Source: Syntrophomonas sp.
GTDB lineage: Bacteria > Bacillota > Syntrophomonadia > Syntrophomonadales > Syntrophomonadaceae
Assembly (NCBI GenBank): GCA_016841425.1
Contig: JAENZE010000003.1
Coordinates: forward strand, 219,996 to 283,995
Length of the DNA stretch: 64,000 bases
Direction of reading: 5' to 3'
Shown: positions 16,847 to 25,425 of the stretch, in pieces
Position numbering within the stretch: the first letter of the stretch is position 1
Layout: each line of letters opens with the position of its first letter
The notes under the pieces: model-generated
What the model saw: the letters and a program-made list of their open reading frames with translations, nothing else
Databases searched by the model: none
What the model was told of the DNA's origin: nothing
Translations under genes and position numbers: made by a program

Positions 16847-17696
16847 ATTTTAATACCTCCTCAGTTAATGCGGTATACATGGTATAAGGAATTTCGTAAC
16901 CATACTTGTGGTGCAGATTCATGCATACGGCAGTAAAATCCATAGCAGCAGCCGCACGAGAAGTTTCCGGGATTACGGTATTGAACAATCTATGATAACC
17001 CCCTTCAGCTTCGCTCAGTTTTAGCAGGGTGAGCTGGTTAGTATGGTGTATGTTTTGTTTGCGGAATTTGTTAGCGACTACGCCCAGGGGGTGGATAGCT
17101 ATTCCGGTGCTAGCTGATAATCGTTTAATACGGCTTACAATCTGGGGGATGCCATAGGTAGATAGGACATCAGGAATAACTGGAATTAAATAATGCTGAC
17201 TGATAATGAGACCGTTCTGGGTAATTAAACCCAGGTTGGGCGGACAATCTATCAGTATCACATCATAGCCGGGAAGGTGATCTACTACTGCCTCCGCCAA
17301 CACCGTAACTGGTTTGAAGGGTAAAAATCTGCTGACTGGTATGTTAATAATCAGATCCTGCAATTCGATTAGGTCCAGGCTGGATGGAAGCAGATCGAGA
17401 CCATTAATGCCCCCTCCGACATTGGATACATTCTTAATAATAGCCTCTTCGGCCGAAAAGATACTGGTATTTTCGAGTTTGTCCCGGAAAAGCTGCATTA
17501 ACGTCTGCCCCCGAATATTTCTCCTGGCCCATACATCTTCTCCTATTAGAGCAACCGTAGCATTAGTTTGTGGGTCCAGATCTATTATCAGTACCTTCAG
17601 ATTATGGTTGAAGGCCATAATTTCTCCTAGAGCTATGGTGATAGTAGTCTTTCCTACCCCACCTTTCAAATTTATAATACTTATTACTTTCGGCAT
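16833..17696 (-). CDS. ParA/Soj-family ATPase
   Basis: This 287-residue partition-type ATPase starts MPKVISIINLKGGVGKTT, with the deviant Walker A motif at residues 11-18. DLDPQTNATVAL is the switch region and LIDCPPNLGLITQNGL is the Walker B region. I prefer the start at 17696 over an upstream GTG at 17783 because ParA proteins begin just before the Walker A strand and a GGGAAGTG site precedes this ATG. ParA dimers position chromosomes, plasmids or protein complexes. Here the second gene encodes a non-ParB protein, so an orphan positioning system is as likely as DNA segregation. Confidence 0.9.
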   Translation of the reverse strand: MPKVISIINLKGGVGKTTITIALGEIMAFNHNLKVLIIDLDPQTNATVALIGEDVWARRNIRGQTLMQLFRDKLENTSIFSAEEAIIKNVSNVGGGINGLDLLPSSLDLIELQDLIINIPVSRFLPFKPVTVLAEAVVDHLPGYDVILIDCPPNLGLITQNGLIISQHYLIPVIPDVLSTYGIPQIVSRIKRLSASTGIAIHPLGVVANKFRKQNIHHTNQLTLLKLSEAEGGYHRLFNTVIPETSRAAAAMDFTAVCMNLHHKYGYEIPYTMYTALTEEVLKYVQA

Positions 17697-17763
17697 AAAG
17701 CACTTCCCAATCGCTGTTATATTTAACATTATTTCTGTACCTGGACCAGTTAATCCTGCATGG

Positions 17764-17783
17764 TTATAGACGAGGTCAGGCAC
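17764..17783. repeat. Left member of a 20-bp inverted repeat flanking the tandem element copies
   Basis: The reverse complement of this stretch, GTGCCTGACCTCGTCTATAA, recurs with one mismatch and one missing base at 18177-18195. The pair brackets the tandem copies A and B of the dispersed element. It may be a divergent regulatory site shared by parA and the lipoprotein gene, or an insertion scar. Confidence 0.5.
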
Positions 17784-17830
17784 TAACTTACTTTATTTAT
17801 ACTCTTAGCAAACCAGGAATAAGTTTAGTA

Positions 17831-18048
17831 GCTCAAGCAAACATGTCTTTATGACACAAGTGCAGACGAAAATTTACGGATGAATGCTTAAGAGCGCTTG
17901 GGCCCGGTCTTACTATCTCCATATAAGTTAGCTAGTGCTGCTTTAGCTTGATGGGTTAAAACAAGTTGTGTTCCCCGCTCAATGAATCGCCTTTATCCCC
18001 CTGCGCTAACCTTAAGCATTCATTCCCAAGAAGCTATTTTAGTACTAA
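17831..18048 (+). repeat. Dispersed ~210-bp element, copy A (complete)
   Basis: This is a full copy of a noncoding repeat. It starts CTCAAGCAAACATG, carries the conserved core GGTCTTACTATCTCCATATA, and ends near AAGAAGCTATTT. GGATGAATGCTTAAG (17878-17892) and CTTAAGCATTCATTCC (18011-18026) are inverted repeats that could close a long hairpin. There is no convincing ORF on either strand. Other copies are at 18047-18178, 26604-26822 and 44243-44440. Confidence 0.85.
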
Positions 18049-18178
18049 GCAAACATGTCTTTATGACACAAGTGCAGACGAAAATTTACGGATGAATGCT
18101 TAAGAGCGCTTGGGCCCGGTCTTACTATCTCCATATAAGTTAGCTAGTGCTGCTTTAGCTTGATGGGTTAAAACAAGT
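18047..18178 (+). repeat. Dispersed element, copy B (3'-truncated, tandem to A)
   Basis: This copy is identical to 17835-17966 over 132 bp, with an offset of 212 bp. It stops abruptly at AAAACAAGT, where the flanking GTGCCTGATCTC sequence begins. The identity implies a recent tandem duplication. Confidence 0.9.
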
Positions 18179-18195
18179 GCCTGATCTCGTTATAA
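18177..18195. repeat. Right member of the flanking inverted repeat
   Basis: GTGCCTGATCTCGTTATAA is the inverted partner of 17764-17783. It lies about 80 bp before the DUF4349 lipoprotein start. Confidence 0.5.
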
Positions 18196-18277
18196 TGTAA
18201 GAAAAGGCAGGATTTATCATATACCTGTTAGAAGGAATAATAAACTGCAAGCTTATAACAATAGAGGAGGTGCTGTT

Positions 18278-19252
18278 TTGATAAGTTATTCGAAAAGGAA
18301 TAGTATAAAATATACTGGTATTATGCTCCTGCTGATATTTCTTCTTCTGTTTTCAACCAGCATAACTGGTTGTGGCAAATCATCCTACTTAGAAACACGG
18401 CAGTCAGATACAGCAGATCAGGTTTCTCCTGGTTATTCGAGTTCAAATGAGTCCAGTGTTGACGGTGAGGCTGCTGAATCCAGCCCGGATTATGATAAGA
18501 TGGTCCAGGCTAGTCCTGAGCAGGAACGAAAAGTAATACAAAATGCAGGTTTGGTTCTAACGGTAAGAGACGTAAGTCAAGTTGTGGATAAGATCATTAA
18601 AATCGGGCAGGACAATCAGGGATATACGGTAAGCAGTAACTTATCCCGGGGGGATGACTGGGTGCGCGGTGAGGTGAACATAAAAGTGCCTTCCGCCAAA
18701 TTAAACAGTGTTATGGATGAAATCGCTGCGCTGGGTGAAATAAAAGATGAAAGTATTTCTACTCAGGATGTAAGCGAAGAATATTATGATTCCCAGGCCC
18801 GGCTGGCGGTCTTGAAGAAGAAAGAAGAGCGGCTGCTGGCCTTAATTGATCAGGCTAAAACGATTGAAGAGATAATAAGTGTTGAAAATGAATTGACCCG
18901 GGCTAGAAGTGATATAGAAGTCCTGCAGGGGCGACTTAATTATTTGGAAAATGCCACGAGCTACAGTTCTATTTCGATTTCTTTAAGCCAAACGACAGCT
19001 GCCAAGGTGGAAGTGCCTGAAGGTATACTGGCTAAGGCTGTGCAGGGGTTTATTGACAGCGCCAATGGAGTTGCAGGGTTCTTGAGTGGTTTCTTTATTT
19101 TCCTAATAGCCTTTATACCCTGGGCTATTCTTATTGCCATAATCATCCTGGTGCTGCGAGCATTAAAGCGAAAATACAATTGGGGCTTCAAGAAACAAAA
19201 GAAGCATGCTGTCTTAACTAGAGAAGAACCAGAGCTTGAAAAACGAGAGTAG
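18278..19252 (+). CDS. DUF4349 lipoprotein
   Basis: This 324-residue surface lipoprotein has a basic N-terminus and hydrophobic segment ending in the lipobox SITGC (Cys at about residue 32), a low-complexity Ser/Glu linker, and a DUF4349 domain (about 85-250). The domain contains RKVIQNAGLVLTVRDVSQVVDKI, a predicted coiled coil around DSQARLAVLKKKEERLLALI, and SYSSISISL. A C-terminal transmembrane helix (about 265-300) and a basic cytoplasmic tail follow. The start codon is TTG behind GAGGAGGTGCTGT. DUF4349 function is not established; a lipid anchor plus a C-terminal helix suggests an envelope-spanning or tethered coiled coil. Confidence 0.87.
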   Translation: MISYSKRNSIKYTGIMLLLIFLLLFSTSITGCGKSSYLETRQSDTADQVSPGYSSSNESSVDGEAAESSPDYDKMVQASPEQERKVIQNAGLVLTVRDVSQVVDKIIKIGQDNQGYTVSSNLSRGDDWVRGEVNIKVPSAKLNSVMDEIAALGEIKDESISTQDVSEEYYDSQARLAVLKKKEERLLALIDQAKTIEEIISVENELTRARSDIEVLQGRLNYLENATSYSSISISLSQTTAAKVEVPEGILAKAVQGFIDSANGVAGFLSGFFIFLIAFIPWAILIAIIILVLRALKRKYNWGFKKQKKHAVLTREEPELEKRE

Positions 19253-19284
19253 GTCTACATAAATTTAACAATAATTATTTAAGG

Positions 19285-19311
19285 AGGAAGCCGGGACAGG
19301 TCCGGCTTCCT
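19285..19311 (+). terminator. Possible terminator after DUF4349 gene
   Basis: AGGAAGCCGG (19285-19294) pairs with CCGGCTTCCT (19302-19311), a 10-bp perfect stem. The following bases are only moderately T-rich, so termination may be weak. Confidence 0.5.
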
Positions 19312-19366
19312 GTTCAGCTTGCCGACCTTGTCGACAAGATGCCAGACTGATGACTAAAGCGAATCT

Positions 19367-21856
19367 CTAGGCAGGGTGATCTGAAATTCTAATTACACCG
19401 CTAGAATACTCATCCAGTTTAAAATCCTGACTGGATATAAAAATATCTACCAGATCTGGATCGAACTGCAGGTTAGAACATCTCCTCAGTTCCTGTACCG
19501 CTTCCTGGATAGAAAGTTTGTCTTTATATGGCCGTCCCTGAATCATAACATCAAAAGCATCTGTTATTGCCAGCATACGGGCATGCAAAGGGATAGCATC
19601 TCCCTTCAGCCCCAGAGGATAGCCGGTACCATTCCAGCATTCATGGTGATACAGAATAGATTCTGCTACTGGTGCCATCTCTGGTGATGATTTAGCAATC
19701 CGATATCCTATTTCGCTATGCTTTTTCAAAATATCCCATTCGGCACTGGTGAGCTGCGAACTTTTGTTTAGAATACTGTTGGGAACCGTTATCTTACCTA
19801 TATCATGCAGAACTGCCAGCAATATAAGTTCGTCTATCTCACTTTCCGGCAGATGCATATATTTACCCATCTTGGTCAGCATATTTTTTAACCGCTGGGT
19901 ATGTTCCTCAGTTTCATGACTCTTGGTCAGAAGAGTCCTGACCAGCGAGGTTATAACTGCATTGCGATTGCTGGTGTGCTGCAGGAGTTTGTTGCGGTAC
20001 ATTTTTTCTTCCGCCCGGCGCAATATCTCCCTAATATCTTGATCAGGATCATTTTTTGTCATCATGCCGAAACTGGCACTTACCTGTAAGCCTTGTATTT
20101 CAATTTGTTCAATGGCTGCTTTAATTCTTTCACAGATCACTGAGGCAATAGCACTGCTGGTGGAAGGAAACAAAAGCATATATTCATCCCCTCCCCAGCG
20201 GCAGGTAATGTCATCTCTGCGGCAGGAATGCTTTATAACCCGAGCTACCTTGATCAGCAGTTCGTCACCTCGATCGTGTCCAAGAGCATCATTTATCAGT
20301 TTTAATCCATTGACATCTATAACTACCAGACTCAAGGGCAGATTACCCGATGTATTGAAGCGCTCTAATCTATCCTCAAAATAAGAACGGTTATAAAGGC
20401 CGGTAAGTTTATCGTGAAAACTCAAATATCTAACCTTGTCTTCAGCCTGCTTACGCTCCGAGATATCTATCATATACCCCTGAATTTGGATTAATTCACC
20501 TTCATCATTAAAAATGCCAGCTATATTTTCCAATATAGTAATTGGTCTGCCCTTAATATCATAAATAATTCGTTCTGAATTAGTAATCATTTTTTCCTGC
20601 TGTAATTTTATCAATATGGCGTTCTTATTTGCCGAATGGAAAAGATTCCAGGCATTGGTTAAAGAGGCTTCCTCAAAGGATTTATAACCCAGCAGGTTAA
20701 GAAAGCTGGGGTTGCAGAGCAGTATATTACCTTCTGGGGTACATATGTAATTGGCCGATAATGCTTCCTCAAATAACTGCTGATATTGCTGTTGGCTTGC
20801 TGACAACTGCTGATGGGCGGATTCAATCTCAGCCAGCATAAGATTAATATTATTAGTTAGACCGGCAACCTCATCTCTACCGATTACTGGAATCCTGGTG
20901 GAAAGATCTTTGTTATAGCTTATTTGACTAACCTTGCATGACAGGAGTCTAACCCGGTTCAATATTAATTTGCTAAAAAGAATAATAATAAGAACAGTTA
21001 TGAGCATTATTATCAGGATAATGGCATATTCAAAATAGTTTAAAGAGGTTCGGGCCTGCTGGTATATATCTCGGGGCAGATTGACTTCCAGCATCACAGC
21101 GGGATTATCATAGATATCCTTTAACAGGGTATGACCTGTTATTATGTGTTCATCCACTACTTCACAAATGATATCCTCGCTGTCCCTGCTTTCGTTTATA
21201 GAGCTATCTTCCGATACCGGATGAGCATTATAATCGGCTGCAGAAAAAGCGATATGTGTGGTTGCGACTAATTTGCTTATCAGGCTCTTATTCAGCAATC
21301 GACCCATAAACATGGTGCCAGCTGCGGGTCCTTCCCCATCGCTGGTGAGTATCGGATGAGCACTAAATAAGAGTATCCCTTCTGGCAGCTTAAGTAAACC
21401 CTTCATATTACCTTCTGCGGTGGTGGTAGTGAGAATAGTATTATCTGGCTTAAAATGCTGCAGCAGGCTCAACGGAGGGGATATGTATTCATTTCGGTCC
21501 TGATTGTAGGCACTGCCTGCAGCTACCTCGCCATTATTATCGATTAATAGAATAGTATACAAATTAAGAGAGGAACAAATATCTTCCGTCAGGCAGCTTT
21601 CAAGATATTCTTGATTGTGATCGGACATAAATTGGTAAGAGTCATCCCAGACGGCCCAGTCCTGGCAAAGAATGCCGAGGGAATTAAGCTGTCCGTCTAT
21701 GGCACCTGATACTTGTTCTACTTTTAATGAGGTATATGTATTTTCTAATTGCAGGTAGTTGTCCATAAATATCACATTGGAGATTTGATACAGTGAAAAT
21801 AATAGTAAAATGCTTACTGCGACAAGGATGACCACCGTTTTCCGAATTAAAGTCAT
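19367..21856 (-). CDS. CHASE4-PAS-GGDEF-HD-GYP c-di-GMP turnover protein
   Basis: This 829-residue membrane protein carries both synthesis and degradation modules for c-di-GMP. Order: transmembrane helix (about 9-29), a CHASE4-like extracytoplasmic sensor (LCQDWAVWDDSYQFM is characteristic), a second helix (about 275-295), HAMP, PAS (about 360-475), GGDEF, then HD-GYP. The GGDEF signature is GGDEY with an upstream I-site RRDD. The HD-GYP domain has HDIGK at 684-688 and HHECWNGTGYP with GYP at 745-747, so both look catalytically competent. Net activity may be switched by the CHASE4/PAS input. It is monocistronic on the minus strand. Confidence 0.92.
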   Translation of the reverse strand: MTLIRKTVVILVAVSILLLFSLYQISNVIFMDNYLQLENTYTSLKVEQVSGAIDGQLNSLGILCQDWAVWDDSYQFMSDHNQEYLESCLTEDICSSLNLYTILLIDNNGEVAAGSAYNQDRNEYISPPLSLLQHFKPDNTILTTTTAEGNMKGLLKLPEGILLFSAHPILTSDGEGPAAGTMFMGRLLNKSLISKLVATTHIAFSAADYNAHPVSEDSSINESRDSEDIICEVVDEHIITGHTLLKDIYDNPAVMLEVNLPRDIYQQARTSLNYFEYAIILIIMLITVLIIILFSKLILNRVRLLSCKVSQISYNKDLSTRIPVIGRDEVAGLTNNINLMLAEIESAHQQLSASQQQYQQLFEEALSANYICTPEGNILLCNPSFLNLLGYKSFEEASLTNAWNLFHSANKNAILIKLQQEKMITNSERIIYDIKGRPITILENIAGIFNDEGELIQIQGYMIDISERKQAEDKVRYLSFHDKLTGLYNRSYFEDRLERFNTSGNLPLSLVVIDVNGLKLINDALGHDRGDELLIKVARVIKHSCRRDDITCRWGGDEYMLLFPSTSSAIASVICERIKAAIEQIEIQGLQVSASFGMMTKNDPDQDIREILRRAEEKMYRNKLLQHTSNRNAVITSLVRTLLTKSHETEEHTQRLKNMLTKMGKYMHLPESEIDELILLAVLHDIGKITVPNSILNKSSQLTSAEWDILKKHSEIGYRIAKSSPEMAPVAESILYHHECWNGTGYPLGLKGDAIPLHARMLAITDAFDVMIQGRPYKDKLSIQEAVQELRRCSNLQFDPDLVDIFISSQDFKLDEYSSGVIRISDHPA

Positions 21857-22024
21857 AACTCCCTCCGGAATATTCTCATGAATTCATCCAATAATTATTC
21901 CACGAATTGGTGAAAAAATCCTCTTTTATTAGGAAAAAAATCATAAAATATTATTTAAATGGGACGTAAAAATTATATTATGGGAAATCCCAGGCTATAA
22001 CTCGGAATAGGTAAAATTTGAGAA

Positions 22025-22714
22025 TTAATTAATCCACATGCCTTTTAGGTTAAGAATACCATTTTCTATGGTTAGCGAATTTATAACTACTGAAAGATTA
22101 CTATTCAATTCTTGTTCTAACCAGGGGGTAATAAGATTCTGAACCATGGCTATTTCATCAGCTGGCATAGAAATCTTGCCGAGTATTAGACTGCTGATAT
22201 TCAGGCTAAGCTGCTGCTGGCTGATGGAAATGTTGCCCTGGATGTAGAAGGGTATGTTGTGGGTAAGACCAATATAATCCATGCCCTGCAATGCTTTTTG
22301 CTTTTTTATACCCAGATGTGAAGCGAAGGAGGAAACCTTATCTGTCAATAAGATACCTGATACCTCGGCAGTACCGAGTGAGTTAAGCTTGATTTGGGTT
22401 TCAGAAAAAGGCAGAGGGGATTGGGGGCGGAATACCAGGGCAGTAAGTTCTTCTGAGGTAAAGGTGATGTTAACTGGCACAGTTCTATTTGAGACAAGGA
22501 GATCTGCAGCACAACCATTGCTCGACTGCAATTTAAGCATTTTTTCACCAGCCCGCTTTGCATCCTGCGGAGTAGGATATACTCCTAGATCCAACGGCTC
22601 GATATCAGCTGAAGTATCTTGATCTGCAGAATATGAGATCAGGTAAGCACATACCGGTATCATAAGCAGCAGGGCCAAAAATAAATAAACAGAGCTTTTC
22701 AATCTTCTCGTCAT
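22025..22714 (-). CDS. Membrane-anchored or secreted protein of unknown function
   Basis: This protein is about 229 residues if it starts at the ATG at 22714 (MTRRLKSSVYLFLALLLMIP). A TTG at 22771 would add 19 residues but has no ribosome-binding site. A single N-terminal hydrophobic segment is followed by a beta-rich extracytoplasmic region with repeated amphipathic strands (VPVNITFTSEELTALVF, IKLNSLGTAEVSGILL, YIQGNISISQQQLSLNISSL). The pattern recalls DUF2993/YpmS-type lipid-binding-like envelope proteins, but I cannot assign a family. It is divergent from the thiolase gene, so their promoters share the AT-rich stretch around 22780. Confidence 0.65.
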   Translation of the reverse strand: MTRRLKSSVYLFLALLLMIPVCAYLISYSADQDTSADIEPLDLGVYPTPQDAKRAGEKMLKLQSSNGCAADLLVSNRTVPVNITFTSEELTALVFRPQSPLPFSETQIKLNSLGTAEVSGILLTDKVSSFASHLGIKKQKALQGMDYIGLTHNIPFYIQGNISISQQQLSLNISSLILGKISMPADEIAMVQNLITPWLEQELNSNLSVVINSLTIENGILNLKGMWIN

Positions 22715-22833
22715 CCTTCCGGGATAAAATACTTTATCACCTAAAAAACAGTATATCCGCAAATATCTCAATATTTATTTTATAATATAATTAATATTTT
22801 TATATAAGGAAATCAGGGAAGAGGTGGAGCAGA

Positions 22834-24021
22834 ATGAATATAAGCGGAAGAGCTGCTGTATCTGGTATGGCAGAACTGAAACCTGAAATAGATGCAGGCG
22901 GCAGGAGCAGTCTGGAACTGTTGAGTGAAGTTGCCAGCCGGGCGATTAAGGATGCTGGGTTAAGGAAGAGTGATCTTGATGGGCTCTTGGTAACTCCTCC
23001 GGCAGAAGACAGCTGTTTTATGTGGCCAGCCCAGGTAGCTGAGTACCTGAAGATGAGTCCCAGCTATATAAATATGGTAGAATTAGGCGGCGCTAGTGCC
23101 TGCGCAGCAATAACAAGAGCTGCTCTAGCAGTGACCGCGGGTTTATGCAGGCACTGTCTGTGTTTGAGTGGAGGAATATGGGACAGTCAGGTATTTAACA
23201 GCCAGGAGGGAAAGATGGCAGTAATGTCCCGGGCGGAAATAGATTTTGAACTTCCTTATGGCCCTATGGGATTTAATTCTGGTTATGCATTGATTGCCCA
23301 ACGACATATGTATGAATTTGGAACTACCGTTGAGCAGATGGCAAAAATAGCGGTAGATCAGAGGCAAAATGCTCTGGCCAATCCGGATGCCCTTTTTAAT
23401 AAACAAGCTATCAGCATTGAGGATGTTTTGAATTCTCCCCTTATTGTTGATCCAATACACCTGCTGGAGATAGTGAGACCATGCAGCGGTGCTGCAGCAG
23501 TTATAATCAGCAGGTCAGAAGAGGCGATCGACATGCCAAATGTGCCTGTATATCTGCTGGGGATGGGTGAGGCCTGTACTCATAATTCTATTATATATTC
23601 GGACAGCATAACTGTTAGTCCGGTAAAATGGTCAGCTGCCCGGGCCTTTGCTATGGCAGGACTTAAGCCAGTTGACATGGACCTGCTATCCCTTTATGAC
23701 TGTTACCCTATTACCGTAATTGTAACTCTTGAAGATGCAGGATTTTGTGATAAGGGAGCAGGAGGATTTTTTGTGCAGAGTCATGATTTAACTTATCGGG
23801 GAGATTTACCTCTTAATACTCACGGAGGACAGTTGTCTTTTGGGCAGCCTTCCTATGCTGGAGGAATGTCGCATGTAACTGAGGCTGTTCGGCAGCTAAG
23901 AGGGGAAGCGGAAAAAAGACAGATAAAAAATAACCGCTTGGCTTTTGTGAACGGGAATGGAGGGGTTATGAGTACCCAATCCAGTTTAATACTAGGGAGG
24001 GATAAGCATGACGTTAGATAA
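22834..24021 (+). CDS. Thiolase-family (SCP-x-like) protein
   Basis: This 395-residue member of the thiolase superfamily resembles SCP-x/non-condensing thiolases, which act on or bind acyl-CoA. It has the N-terminal GRAAVSGMAEL, an SLELLSEVASRAIKDAGL helix and GGASACAAITRAAL, with a cysteine near the nucleophile position. The C-terminal NTHGGQLSFGQPSYAGG corresponds to the HGG-x-x-x-GHP segment. The second catalytic Cys normally seen near the C-terminus is not obvious (NGNGGVMSTQSS), so Claisen chemistry is doubtful. Its last 14 bp overlap a DUF35 gene, and this pair commonly forms a complex. The RBS GAGGTGGAGCAG supports the ATG. Confidence 0.85.
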   Translation: MNISGRAAVSGMAELKPEIDAGGRSSLELLSEVASRAIKDAGLRKSDLDGLLVTPPAEDSCFMWPAQVAEYLKMSPSYINMVELGGASACAAITRAALAVTAGLCRHCLCLSGGIWDSQVFNSQEGKMAVMSRAEIDFELPYGPMGFNSGYALIAQRHMYEFGTTVEQMAKIAVDQRQNALANPDALFNKQAISIEDVLNSPLIVDPIHLLEIVRPCSGAAAVIISRSEEAIDMPNVPVYLLGMGEACTHNSIIYSDSITVSPVKWSAARAFAMAGLKPVDMDLLSLYDCYPITVIVTLEDAGFCDKGAGGFFVQSHDLTYRGDLPLNTHGGQLSFGQPSYAGGMSHVTEAVRQLRGEAEKRQIKNNRLAFVNGNGGVMSTQSSLILGRDKHDVR

Positions 24022-24385
24022 TGGTGAAAAATGGTTCAAAAAAGGACGTACCGCCCTCAAAATACAATATTGTCCAGCCTGTGAAAAATACATATTCTTT
24101 CCCAGAGAAATGTGCCCGTACTGTCTGGAGGTTAAACCTGAGTGGAAAGAGACCACCGGCCGAGGAATAATTTATAGCTATACCACAGTGAGAAGGAGTT
24201 CGCTGTCGGAATTCCAAGACCGGGTGCCCTACACCTATGCAATGGTTGAACTACATGAGGGCATACGTATTCCTACCAATATCATCAATTGCCCGGTTGA
24301 CCGGGTTAGAATAGGTATGCCGGTAGAACTGGCCTGGATTGAGGAATCAAAAGAGACCATACCCGTGTTTCGTCCTGCACCATAG
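24008..24385 (+). CDS. DUF35 OB-fold/zinc-ribbon acyl-CoA-binding protein
   Basis: This 125-residue partner of the thiolase-like protein has an N-terminal rubredoxin-like zinc ribbon, YCPACEKYIFFPREMCPYC (two CxxC pairs, about residues 22-40), followed by an OB-fold domain (GRGIIYSYTTVRR, YTYAMVELHEGIRI, IGMPVELAW). Such proteins are obligate partners of SCP-x thiolases and MaoC-type hydratases, supplying acyl-CoA channelling. Overlap with the thiolase stop region indicates coupling. It converges with the enoyl-CoA hydratase gene 4 bp away. Confidence 0.88.
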   Translation: MTLDNGEKWFKKGRTALKIQYCPACEKYIFFPREMCPYCLEVKPEWKETTGRGIIYSYTTVRRSSLSEFQDRVPYTYAMVELHEGIRIPTNIINCPVDRVRIGMPVELAWIEESKETIPVFRPAP

Positions 24386-24389
24386 CAGG

Positions 24390-25163
24390 TTATTCCTGGT
24401 GCAAAAATTTCTTGACCCGCCGCCGGTAATTTTCGGTGTCCAGCATTTCAAAAAGATAGCTGGATTCCAACTTTAACGCCTGACCCAGTTCCATATCTAA
24501 TCCCTGGTTAACCGCCTTCTTAATAGATTGCAGGTTGTAGACGTTTTTTGATGCAATGACTGCGGCTATCTCCTGGGCTTTGGCCAGTGCCAGGCCTGCT
24601 GGGGTAACATATTCGACTATACCCAGTGCCAGTGCCTCTCTGGCAGGGAGGCGCCTGCCGGTAAAGAGCATTTCTTTAGCCTTGCCATATCCTATCAGGC
24701 GAGGCAGTCTCTGAGTGCTGAATACTAAGCCAAGATTGACCCCCACTGCACCCATAACTGCAGTTTCATCCATTATGCGAATATCACTGCTTAAAGCAAG
24801 CTCAAATCCGGCTCCCAGGGCATAACCGTTTATGGCAGATATAACCGGGCAGGGCAGAGCAGTAATATTTTCCAGCATATGGTATAATTCGAGGAAGTAA
24901 TGTTTATTTTCCTCTGTTGAGTTATGACCTTGTTCTTTGATGCTGGCTCCGGTACTGAAAGAGTGATTTCCCATACCGGTTATAATTACGACAGCCGTAG
25001 TGTCAGATAAGTTCTTACAGGCCTGCTGTAATTCCTTTATCATTGGTGATGATATCACATTGGCCGGTGGAGAATTTAACGTCAGAGTAGCAACTTGCTG
25101 GTCAATTTGAATATCGATCAGCGGTTGATTTTGTAACTGGAACACTTGAATATCCCCCCTCAT
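24390..25163 (-). CDS. Enoyl-CoA hydratase/isomerase family protein
   Basis: This 257-residue crotonase-fold enzyme likely hydrates enoyl-CoA or isomerises a double bond in beta-oxidation. Crotonase landmarks are VATLTLNSPPANVIS, the oxyanion-hole segments NHSFSTGASIKE and AINGYALGAGFELALSSDIRIM, and AVGVNLGLVFSTQRLPRLIG. The acidic pair expected after AGFE is partly altered (a Val-Gly-Val-Asn-Leu context), so the exact reaction is uncertain. A start at a downstream GTG (VFQLQNQPL), spaced from GGGGGG, is also possible. Its neighbours place it in acyl-CoA degradation. Confidence 0.85.
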   Translation of the reverse strand: MRGDIQVFQLQNQPLIDIQIDQQVATLTLNSPPANVISSPMIKELQQACKNLSDTTAVVIITGMGNHSFSTGASIKEQGHNSTEENKHYFLELYHMLENITALPCPVISAINGYALGAGFELALSSDIRIMDETAVMGAVGVNLGLVFSTQRLPRLIGYGKAKEMLFTGRRLPAREALALGIVEYVTPAGLALAKAQEIAAVIASKNVYNLQSIKKAVNQGLDMELGQALKLESSYLFEMLDTENYRRRVKKFLHQE

Positions 25164-25274
25164 AATAAACCTGATAAAAATATAATAGTATAAATGTAAT
25201 ATTATGTAAGCTAATTGCAGATATTTTATATATAATAATTATATTCCTTTAATGGATTTAAGGTTAGCAAAATA

Positions 25275-25397
25275 ATGGCAGCATTTGGAACATCTAACCC
25301 AAAACATTGTTGGCCTGATGATTTGTCATATGCGGGAAGTTTAATTACAAAATATTTAGCCAGAACGATGGATTCTCATATCCATCCGGGTTTATAA
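25275..25397 (+). CDS. Possible 40-residue ORF
   Basis: This is an ATG-initiated frame of 40 codons ending 28 bp before the HAD gene. The predicted peptide is mixed in composition (three His, one Cys, two Trp/Tyr-containing turns) with no recognised motif. The ribosome-binding site is weak (TTTAAGG). It may be a leader peptide or chance. Confidence 0.2.
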   Translation: MAAFGTSNPKHCWPDDLSYAGSLITKYLARTMDSHIHPGL

Positions 25398-25425
25398 AAC
25401 GCTGGCATTTAACGGGAGGAATTCC

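Noticed and set aside
17697..17783. 29-residue N-terminal extension of ParA
   Set aside because: ParA proteins begin directly before the Walker A strand; the extension overlaps the inverted repeat at 17764-17783.
17831..18178. CRISPR array
   Set aside because: The tandem repeat unit is 212 bp with no short regular spacers, and no cas genes are in the window.
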